NCBI GenBank assembly: GCA_019635755.1
Contig: JAHBYW010000003.1
Location: 434,001-498,000, forward strand
Direction: 5' to 3'
DNA: 64,000 bases
DNA from: Rhizobiaceae bacterium
GTDB lineage: Bacteria > Pseudomonadota > Alphaproteobacteria > Rhizobiales > Rhizobiaceae
Part shown: piece after piece, positions 42,638 through 49,517 of the stretch
How positions within the stretch are numbered: position 1 is the first letter of the stretch
How the letters are laid out: each line of letters begins with the position of its first letter
Position numbers and translations under genes: made by a program
The notes under the pieces: generated by a model
What the model was told of the DNA's origin: nothing
What the model saw: only the letters and a program-made list of their open reading frames with translations
The model's database searches: none

Positions 42638-44797
42638 GTGAAGCGTCCCAACTTCGCTATTGAGCAAGATAGTCAGGTTCTGACGTCGCTTATCCCCGAA
42701 ATTCGGGCTCTGGCTGACTCCGAAAAGGACGCGTTGGGTTTTCTTCCTACCAAAGCTTTCCAAGATGCAATTGAACGTGGGCGGCTCATTGCTGTCCTTG
42801 TTGACAAGCAGGGTGCTCGCAGCTTCGCCGGGTACCTCCTTCATAGCGGCGTGTTTCCACATGCAAAGGTTCAGCAAGTCGCGGCGATACCCGCATTTCG
42901 TAAATTCGGGGCTGCATCTGCGCTCATAGGGGCACTGGCCTCGGAACTTGAACGTATCGGCTACATGTCCATTCGAGCGGACGTAGCCTCAGATCTTCCG
43001 ACCGCTCTCGCCTTTTACGCGAAAAATGGCTTTGAGCGTATGCTTGAGCGGGCAGGTGGCAGGACGCGTGGCCGAAAGATTATCGTTCATTTGCGACAGC
43101 TTGAAACGGACAACCTTTTCACTCTGGCCTCGACAAAAATCAGGGCCACCCCCGATCTCGGGATCCGTCATCGTGCTATTGGTGACGTGCCAGTGTTTGC
43201 CTTCGACTTGAATGTCTATTTCGATCTCGTGAGGCACCGCGACCAGTCCGACAACGCGCGCCGACTGTTCGGCGAAGCCCTAGGACATACAATCCGTCTC
43301 GCTGTCGCGGATGAGTTCGTGACCGAGTTGCGGAGAACGTCAAACACACCTTCCGCTGACCCCGTGCTTCAGATGGCGTTGCAGTTGCCACGGCTGCCTA
43401 AGCCCGATCCGTCCACGCTGGATCACATGGCGACGCGGATTTATGACATCGTTTTCGTGCGGCCAAACGCAAAAGGTGTTGGGACCGATCAGGCGAAAAG
43501 TGACGCAAAGCACCTCGCTCATGCGGCCATCTCGCAAGCTTCAGTCTTTGTGACACGCGATGGTCCGATCCTGAATGCGCGGCGTGAGCTCTTGGCTACG
43601 TTTGGCGTCGACATAGCGACGGTGGAAGAGGTCTTGGACCTGTTGCCGGAGCCTTTCGCGTCAAATGGAGTTCAGCCACGCGGAGAGGGTTTCGATCTCG
43701 GCCCGATAGACGACGCCCAGCTTGCGGGCTACCTCGCCGAGTTGAGCGTCCCAAGCGCAGTCAGTTCGGAATTCACGCGATCACAGATAGCTAGTGAGTT
43801 TGCGCGGCGAGAGGCGGTGCGGTGCGACGATCGCATCGTTGCTGTAGGTATGGTTCGAATTCCGAAAGGAATCGATCCCACCGCGAGGTTGGTCGTCCAT
43901 GTTCGGCACGAGCATCGTGACGCGGAGCTGTTCGCCGACCATCTTTTGACTATTCTTGTGCGGTCGGCATGCGAACGCGCCCCAATTGCGATCGAGCTGA
44001 TCCATCTGCCGGGGCAATCGATCGTACACACAGTGGCAGCAGGTTGTGGCTTTAGTCGAAGCGCGAATTCACCAGCCTTCTCCAAGATCGCGCTGGGCCG
44101 ACCTTGTACGGCGAGCACTTGGTCTGCCATAACTCAGCAGGTGCGACGTCGAACAGGGCTGGTGCTTCCCGAAGTTCTATCAACCCTGTCAGATAGCGAA
44201 GTGGATATTCGTACCGCTCACGGCACGGCGGCACGGATCAATGTTGCCTTGCTAGAGGACCTTTTGGGTCCAACACTCTTTATCTGGCCGGGCCGCAGCG
44301 GCGTGATTGCTCCAATTGCACGAATGTATGCCGATGAGTTGCTGGGGACGGCAATTCAGCCCAATCTCGATTTCATTGCCAATCGAGACGCGGCGTTCCG
44401 TTCGCTGCGTGGCTACGTTAATGCACCGCGAACTGCGAAGCAGATGCGGCCCGGACGTCCAATCATCTTCTATGAGTCTAAGCGAACCGGAAACGGGCGC
44501 GGGGCGGCTGTGGCCGTGGCTCGGATCGTCAATTCGGTTGTCGTGCCCAAGTCGCAATTGAAGCCAAAGAATGACAAGCGGTTGGTGATCGATAGCGCAG
44601 AGAAATTTTCAGCAACTGACGATGTGCTCCTGACCACATTCGACAATCTCATGGCGTTTCCTAAGCCGGTCGTACTCGACACGTTGAAGAGGCTCAACGC
44701 GGTCGGAGGCGCGAACCTTGTATCTGCCGTTTCGCTTTCAGGTGAGCAGATTGATTCCATTCTCACTTGCGGGTGGTCCGGTGGCAAAATTCAGTGA
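42638..44797 (+). CDS. Multidomain GNAT - PIN nuclease - GNAT-like - PUA-like protein
   Basis: This 719-residue protein joins four modules. (1) A GNAT acetyltransferase domain, about 10-150, with the acetyl-CoA loop around VAAIPAFRKFGAASALIGAL and FYAKNGF. (2) A PIN nuclease-like domain, about 184-340, with the acidic set D190 (FAFDLN), E226 or E230 (VADEFVTEL), D289 (KSDAKHLAHA) and D308 (VFVTRDG). (3) A diverged second GNAT-like fold, about 350-490. (4) A C-terminal PUA/EVE-like domain, about 600-715 (IIFYESKRTG, AVAVARIVNS and the C-terminal FPKPVVLDTLKRL). The start is GTG 42638. The ASCH gene starts 17 nt before this one ends. Codon use is visibly AT-richer than in the neighbours, which suggests transfer. 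The domain calls are good; the function is open. Confidence 0.75.
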   Translation: MKRPNFAIEQDSQVLTSLIPEIRALADSEKDALGFLPTKAFQDAIERGRLIAVLVDKQGARSFAGYLLHSGVFPHAKVQQVAAIPAFRKFGAASALIGALASELERIGYMSIRADVASDLPTALAFYAKNGFERMLERAGGRTRGRKIIVHLRQLETDNLFTLASTKIRATPDLGIRHRAIGDVPVFAFDLNVYFDLVRHRDQSDNARRLFGEALGHTIRLAVADEFVTELRRTSNTPSADPVLQMALQLPRLPKPDPSTLDHMATRIYDIVFVRPNAKGVGTDQAKSDAKHLAHAAISQASVFVTRDGPILNARRELLATFGVDIATVEEVLDLLPEPFASNGVQPRGEGFDLGPIDDAQLAGYLAELSVPSAVSSEFTRSQIASEFARREAVRCDDRIVAVGMVRIPKGIDPTARLVVHVRHEHRDAELFADHLLTILVRSACERAPIAIELIHLPGQSIVHTVAAGCGFSRSANSPAFSKIALGRPCTASTWSAITQQVRRRTGLVLPEVLSTLSDSEVDIRTAHGTAARINVALLEDLLGPTLFIWPGRSGVIAPIARMYADELLGTAIQPNLDFIANRDAAFRSLRGYVNAPRTAKQMRPGRPIIFYESKRTGNGRGAAVAVARIVNSVVVPKSQLKPKNDKRLVIDSAEKFSATDDVLLTTFDNLMAFPKPVVLDTLKRLNAVGGANLVSAVSLSGEQIDSILTCGWSGGKIQ

Positions 44798-45251
44798 AGC
44801 AATCATATCTATCCGACCACACTTCGCGGAGGCCATTCTGTCGGGAAGGAAAACGGTTGAACTTCGCCGCCGTATCCCCCCAATAGAGGTAGGCGCGCGT
44901 CTCTGGATTTATGCAACCCGGCCGATAGGCTCGATCGTCGGTGTCGTAATCATAGACACTATCTTTCGAGGAACGCCGCAGGCGGTATGGGAGACCTATT
45001 GCGATCGTATTGCAATCAACCGAGGTGACTTCGATCGCTATTTTGTCGGCGCGCGCGAGGCCATCGGAATTCGGCTTTCGAAGGTTCAGCGCATCAAGCC
45101 GATAGGCATCGAGCAACTGCGCGTGTGGAAGGAGGGCTTTCATCCGCCACAGGTGCTGGCTCGGATTACAGCACCGGAGGCCAAGCGCCTTCTTCAGATG
45201 AGTTCGTTCAAAGAAGACCCACCCAGCAATGTCATACGTTTGCGGGCATAA
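44781..45251 (+). CDS. ASCH-domain (PUA-like fold) protein
   Basis: This is a 156-residue protein made of one ASCH domain. It opens with ISIRPHFAEAILSGRKTVELR, carrying the family's GxKxxExR signature (GRKTVELR), and continues with WIYATRPIGSIVGVV. ASCH domains resemble PUA RNA-binding folds; some act on modified RNA or as RNases. The GTG at 44781 lies inside the end of the large upstream gene, so the two proteins should be made together. A partner role, such as RNA recognition for the PIN/GNAT protein, is inferred only from this coupling. Confidence 0.8.
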   Translation: MAKFSEAIISIRPHFAEAILSGRKTVELRRRIPPIEVGARLWIYATRPIGSIVGVVIIDTIFRGTPQAVWETYCDRIAINRGDFDRYFVGAREAIGIRLSKVQRIKPIGIEQLRVWKEGFHPPQVLARITAPEAKRLLQMSSFKEDPPSNVIRLRA

Positions 45252-45364
45252 GGGTTGCAATTCGCGAAGCGCAGAGCATATGATTTCAGACGCGCCTGGG
45301 AATAATTGTACCAGACTAAACTTGACGCTGTGCAGACTTTCTTACAGTCCCCAATTGATATAAA

Positions 45365-45670
45365 TCATTCAGCCATATTCTTGGCGCAGTAGCCGCACTC
45401 ATCACCTGAGCGTTCTTCGTACGCTTCCTTGAGAAGGTCCGTGAATTCGCGGGCCTTCATTTCAGCCGCCCATGGAATTGGGCCGTCATCGCCACGATTT
45501 CTGTCTGCCATCACGCGTTTCCAGAAGTCGTCCTCCAACTCCCAGTAACCACCACCAAAAATTTCTCCATGAGCTTCGCAGTGCTCAAGCGTGCCTATTC
45601 TGGCCAAATAGGATGCAGCCATTGCAAGGTTCTCTTGCTTCTCGATCATCGCAGCCTTTGCAGCGCCCAT
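45365..45670 (-). CDS. Small hypothetical protein with C-terminal CxxC
   Basis: This 101-residue frame starts at ATG 45670, behind an AAGGAG about 6 nt upstream; the longer frame has no such site. It is acidic and predicted mainly helical, with a Trp-rich middle (GGGYWELEDDFWKRV) and a terminal CGYCAKN that could bind a metal with HCEAHGE. I do not recognise a family. It shares the lower GC of the GNAT-PIN/ASCH pair, converges on it, and may belong to the same island. Confidence 0.55.
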   Translation of the reverse strand: MGAAKAAMIEKQENLAMAASYLARIGTLEHCEAHGEIFGGGYWELEDDFWKRVMADRNRGDDGPIPWAAEMKAREFTDLLKEAYEERSGDECGYCAKNMAE

Positions 45671-45779
45671 GGTAGCTCCTTGAATACGACAGTATGCGCC
45701 TCTGCATCGGAGCGCGGAAATTATGTGGGAGTTGACCCACCGGGGATCAAGACATGTCAAGAAAGGGTGGCGGGACAGC

Positions 45780-45828
45780 GCCCCCCTCTGGCCTGCCGGC
45801 CATCTCCCCCTCAGGTGGGGAGATTGGC
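45780..45828. repeat. Palindromic repeat, family A copy 1
   Basis: The sequence GCCCCCCTCTG-GCCTGCCGGC-CATCTCCCCC-TCAGG-TGGGGAGATTGGC matches the two copies at 49357-49486 almost throughout. It ends 8 bp before the stop codon of the minus-strand maeB gene, at the right edge of the low-GC island. It could form a hairpin in the maeB 3' end. Confidence 0.75.
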
Positions 45829-45835
45829 TAGTCGC

Positions 45836-48124
45836 TTAAGCACCCGCCGTATACGCCGCGATCGCGGCCATGTTCACCAGGTCGCTGTCCTTGGCGTTGA
45901 GCGGCACGATCTGCACCGGCTTGTTCAGCCCCACAAGCAGCGGGCCGATGACGGTGGAGCCGCCGAGTTCCTGAAGCATCTTTGTGCTGATCGAGGCCGA
46001 GTGGAAGGCCGGCATCACCAGCACGTTGGCCGGGCCCGACAGCCGGCAGAACGGATATTGCTGCTTCATCAGCCGGCCGTTCAGCGCCACGTCCGCCGCC
46101 ATCTCGCCGTCATACTCGAAATCGACGCGGCGCTTGTCGAGGATTTTTACCGCCTCCTGGATGCGCTCGGAGCGCTCGCCGGCCGGGTGGCCGAAGGTCG
46201 AATAGGCGAGCATGGCCACGCGGGGGTCGTAGCCCATGCGCCGCGCGAAGCCGGCGGCCTCCTCGGCGATGTCGGCGATCTGCTCGGCGTTCGGCATGTC
46301 GTGCACGGCGGTGTCGGCGACGATCACGGTTCTCCCCCGCGCGAGCACGATCGACACGCCGATGACGCGGTGGCCGGGCCGCGCGTCGATGACGCGCCGG
46401 ACATCGTCCAGCACGGTGGAATAGTTGCGCGTCACGCCGGTGACCAGCGCGTCGGCGTCGCCCAGCGCCAGCATGGTGGCGCCGAAATGGTTGCGGTCGT
46501 TGTTGATCAGCCGCTGGCAGTCGCGCAGCAGGAACCCCTTGCGCTGCATGCGCTCGTAGAGGAAGTCGGCATAGATGGCGTTGCGGCGCGACAGCCGCGC
46601 ATTGATGATCTGGATGCCCGGCTTGTTCAGGTCGACGCCGGCGTTCTTGGCGTTCTCGCGGATCACCTCGTCGCGGCCGATGAGGATCGCGGTGCCGAGC
46701 CGCTGGTTCACATAGGAGACCGCGGCGCGCATCACCTGCTCCTCCTCGCCCTCGGCGAAGACGACACGCTTCGGCTGGCGGCGCACGCGGTCGTAGATGC
46801 GCTGCAGCGTCGACGCGATCGGGTCGCGGCGGGCGGAGAGCTCCTGCGCGTATTTGTCGAAGTCGGCGATCGGCCGGCGCGCCACGCCCGACTCCATCGC
46901 GGCGCGGGCGACGGCGACCGGAATGGCGGAGATGAGCCGCGGGTCGAACGGCACGGGGATGATGTAGTTCGGGCCGAACTTCGGCCGGTTGCCCTGATAG
47001 GCGGCGGCGACGTCGTCGGGCACGTCCTGGCGGGCCAGTGCTGCCAGCGCCTCGGCCGCGGCGATCTTCATCGCGTCGTTGATGGTGGTGGCGCGGACGT
47101 CCAGCGCGCCGCGGAAGATGTAGGGGAAGCCCAGCACGTTGTTGACCTGGTTGGGGTAGTCGGACCGCCCGGTCGCCATGATGGCGTCGGTGCGGATGTC
47201 CGCCACCTCTTCCGGCGTGATCTCCGGGTCGGGATTGGCCATGGCGAAGATGATCGGGTTCTTCGCCATCGACTGGATCATGGCGGTGGTGAAGGCGCCG
47301 CGCGCGGAAAGGCCGAACACCACGTCGGCATTCTCCATTGCATCCGCCAGGGTCCGCGCGTCGGTCTTCGCCGCGTGCGCCGACTTCCACTGGTTCATGC
47401 CCTCCTCGCGGCCCTGGTAGACGACGCCCTTGGTGTCGCAGAGGATGACGTTGTCGGGCGCAAAACCCATCGCCTTGACCAGTTCGATGCAGGCGATGCC
47501 CGCCGCGCCGGCGCCGTTGCAGACGAGCCTCGTGTCCTTCATGTCGCGGCCGGTGATGTGCAGCGCGTTGATCAGCCCGGCAGCGGAGATGATGGCCGTG
47601 CCGTGCTGGTCGTCATGGAAGACGGGGATGTCCATCAGCTCGCGCAGCCGCTGCTCGATGATGAAGCACTCCGGCGCCTTGATGTCCTCCAGATTGATGC
47701 CGCCGAAGGAGGGCCCGAGATAGCGCACGCAGTTGATGAAGGTGTCGGCGTCCTCGGTGTCGACCTCGAGGTCGATGGAATCGACGTCGGCGAAGCGCTT
47801 GAACAGCACCGACTTGCCCTCCATCACCGGCTTGGAGGCCAGCGCACCCAGATTGCCGAGGCCGAGGATCGCCGTGCCGTTGGAGATGACGGCCACCATG
47901 TTGCCGCGCGTCGTGTAGTCGAACGCCCTCGCCGGATCCTCGGCGATCGCCTTCACCGGCACCGCGACGCCCGGCGAATAGGCCAGCGACAGGTCGCGCT
48001 GCGTCGCCATCGGCTTGGTCGGATTGATCTCCAGCTTGCCCGGCCGGCCCATGGCGTGGAACTCCAGCGCCTCCTGCGCGGAGACGGACGGACCGGCATT
48101 GTCCGGTTTACGCGTGACGGCCAT
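45836..48124 (-). CDS. maeB: NADP-dependent malic enzyme fused to phosphotransacetylase-like domain
   Basis: This 762-residue MaeB-type enzyme decarboxylates malate to pyruvate. The N-terminal malic enzyme part (about 1-430) shows [31 protein letters not shown], the NAD(P) loop [14 protein letters not shown] and [18 protein letters not shown]. The C-terminal 330 residues resemble phosphate acetyltransferase ([35 protein letters not shown]) and are probably regulatory. The ATG at 48124 is favoured, with GGGAGG 10 nt upstream. It supplies pyruvate and NADPH during growth on C4 acids. Confidence 0.95.
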   Translation of the reverse strand: MAVTRKPDNAGPSVSAQEALEFHAMGRPGKLEINPTKPMATQRDLSLAYSPGVAVPVKAIAEDPARAFDYTTRGNMVAVISNGTAILGLGNLGALASKPVMEGKSVLFKRFADVDSIDLEVDTEDADTFINCVRYLGPSFGGINLEDIKAPECFIIEQRLRELMDIPVFHDDQHGTAIISAAGLINALHITGRDMKDTRLVCNGAGAAGIACIELVKAMGFAPDNVILCDTKGVVYQGREEGMNQWKSAHAAKTDARTLADAMENADVVFGLSARGAFTTAMIQSMAKNPIIFAMANPDPEITPEEVADIRTDAIMATGRSDYPNQVNNVLGFPYIFRGALDVRATTINDAMKIAAAEALAALARQDVPDDVAAAYQGNRPKFGPNYIIPVPFDPRLISAIPVAVARAAMESGVARRPIADFDKYAQELSARRDPIASTLQRIYDRVRRQPKRVVFAEGEEEQVMRAAVSYVNQRLGTAILIGRDEVIRENAKNAGVDLNKPGIQIINARLSRRNAIYADFLYERMQRKGFLLRDCQRLINNDRNHFGATMLALGDADALVTGVTRNYSTVLDDVRRVIDARPGHRVIGVSIVLARGRTVIVADTAVHDMPNAEQIADIAEEAAGFARRMGYDPRVAMLAYSTFGHPAGERSERIQEAVKILDKRRVDFEYDGEMAADVALNGRLMKQQYPFCRLSGPANVLVMPAFHSASISTKMLQELGGSTVIGPLLVGLNKPVQIVPLNAKDSDLVNMAAIAAYTAGA

Positions 48125-48275
48125 GATGCGACTTCCTCCCAGGCACTTCATCGACAGCGGCGCGTCTTCTTCGCGGAGCGCCGTTTTTGTGGACTGTCCG
48201 GATTCAGGCTACACTTCGAGGCGGTAACCCGCCAAGCAGCCAAAATGACTTTCACTCGACGGTTCGGCCGGGCAG

Positions 48276-49322
48276 ATGCCGGTGTCTGAGGGCCTCGCGC
48301 TCGCCGCGGCGGTCTGCATCGCGCTGTCGGGCATGCTGATTGCCGAGCTGAAGGGCCGCGTCGACGTCATCCGCCTGGCGCGCTGGCAGATGCTGGCGGC
48401 GTTTGGCATGACCGGCACGGCGGCACTGGCGCTGGGCGGCTGGCGCACGGTCGGGGGACACGAGCTCGGACTGCTGGCGCTCTCCAGCCTGTTCGGCATC
48501 ATCATCGCCAGCACGACCTATTTCGCCGCGATCTACACCGCCGGCCCGCGCATGACCGCGCTGCTCTTCGCGCTCGCATCGCCGTTCTCGCTGCTGCTCG
48601 GCTACGCGGCGCTCGGCGAGACCGTCAGCGGGCAGCAGGCGCTGGGGGTGTTGATGGTGCTGGCCGGCATTGTTCTTGCCATCGGGGTCAGGCGGCGAAA
48701 CACCGTTCCGGCGGTCGAGGTTTCAGCCGTGGTTGTGGACGTGGAAACGAAGTTACCCCCGCTCCCGACCCCTCCCCGCAAGGGGGAGGGGAGCCCCGGG
48801 ACATGGGCGCCCACCCAGAGCGAAAGCGGGAACGGTTCAGAATCCCCCTCCCCCTTGCGGGGAGGGGTAAGGAGTGGGGGTGCCGTCGACACTTTCTGGC
48901 TCGGCATCGCCCTCGGCGTGGTGACCGCCCTCGGTCAGGCGCTGGGCAGCCTGTTCGCGCGGCCGGCGATGGAAGCCGGCGTCGAACCGTTCGCGGCGAT
49001 GGCCGTGCGCTCCGGCATCGCGGCGCTCTTCTTCCTCGCGCTGGCGCTCGTGCCGCTGCGCGCGCTGCGGAAGCCCTATGCGTTCCGCGGGGCCGACCTC
49101 GGCATCGCCGTCGCCTCCGCCTTCTTCGGCACGGCGATGGGCATGGCGCTGTTGATGGCGGCGCTTTCGACGGGCACGATCGGCATCGTGACGACGCTGT
49201 CGTCGATGACGCCTGTCATGGTGCTGCCGATGGTGTGGCTCCGGTCAGGCGTTGCGCCGCGGCGCGAGGCGTGGCTGGGTGCAGCACTTGCCGTGGCCGG
49301 AACGGCTGCGATCAGTCTCTAG
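48276..49322 (+). CDS. EamA (DMT) family transporter with in-frame palindromic insert
   Basis: This 348-residue protein of the drug/metabolite transporter superfamily should have ten membrane helices in two EamA halves: about 1-140 (first half, helices such as LALAAAVCIALSGMLIAEL) and about 205-345 (second, with TIGIVTTLSSMTPVMVLPM). Between them lies an unusual hydrophilic linker (about 160-203) encoded by a repeat element, with PTPPRKGEG and [11 protein letters not shown]. Normal EamA proteins have only a short linker, and the frame stays open through the repeat. It is divergent from maeB and precedes mutS. Confidence 0.9.
   Translation: MPVSEGLALAAAVCIALSGMLIAELKGRVDVIRLARWQMLAAFGMTGTAALALGGWRTVGGHELGLLALSSLFGIIIASTTYFAAIYTAGPRMTALLFALASPFSLLLGYAALGETVSGQQALGVLMVLAGIVLAIGVRRRNTVPAVEVSAVVVDVETKLPPLPTPPRKGEGSPGTWAPTQSESGNGSESPSPLRGGVRSGGAVDTFWLGIALGVVTALGQALGSLFARPAMEAGVEPFAAMAVRSGIAALFFLALALVPLRALRKPYAFRGADLGIAVASAFFGTAMGMALLMAALSTGTIGIVTTLSSMTPVMVLPMVWLRSGVAPRREAWLGAALAVAGTAAISL
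48754..48881. repeat. Palindromic repeat, family B copy 1, inside the EamA gene
   Basis: Two near-perfect inverted arms, about 48754-48792 (ACCCCTCCCCGCAAGGGGGA) and 48844-48881 (TCCCCCTTGCGGGGAGGGGT), enclose a 51-bp centre. The ends read TTACCCCCGCTCC and GGAGTGGGGGT. The element is translated in frame as a Pro/Gly-rich linker of the transporter. Related copies are in mutS. Confidence 0.85.
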
Positions 49323-49356
49323 GATGGGGTATCTGTCGAACGTGTCTCCCTACGTT

Positions 49357-49486
49357 GCCCCCCTCTGTCCTGCCGGACATCTCCCCCACACGGGGGGAGA
49401 TTGGCTGTCCGCTTGGGTTTCCCCAGTCGTTGACGCTGCCGATCTCCCCCCGTGTGGGGGAGATGTCCGGCAGGACAGAGGGGGGC
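49357..49486. repeat. Perfect 45-bp inverted repeat (family A copies 2 and 3)
   Basis: Bases 49357-49401 and 49442-49486 are exact reverse complements, with a 40-nt spacer. Each arm itself contains a smaller palindrome (ATCTCCCCCACACGGGGGGAGAT). It occupies most of the spacer between the EamA gene and mutS and would form a very strong hairpin in RNA, so it may end the EamA transcript. Copy 1 of the family is next to maeB. Confidence 0.85.
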
Positions 49487-49517
49487 GCGAAGGAACGAGG
49501 CCCGTCGAGGTTTCGTC

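Noticed and set aside
42328-42651. Minus-strand frame of 107 codons at the left edge of the island
   Set aside because: It reads partly like a protein but overlaps the secreted-protein gene, lacks a ribosome-binding site and shows no domain.
45569-48289. Plus-strand frame of 906 codons
   Set aside because: It lies antisense to maeB, whose product matches malic enzyme throughout; the plus-strand product is His/Asp/Arg-rich and domain-free.
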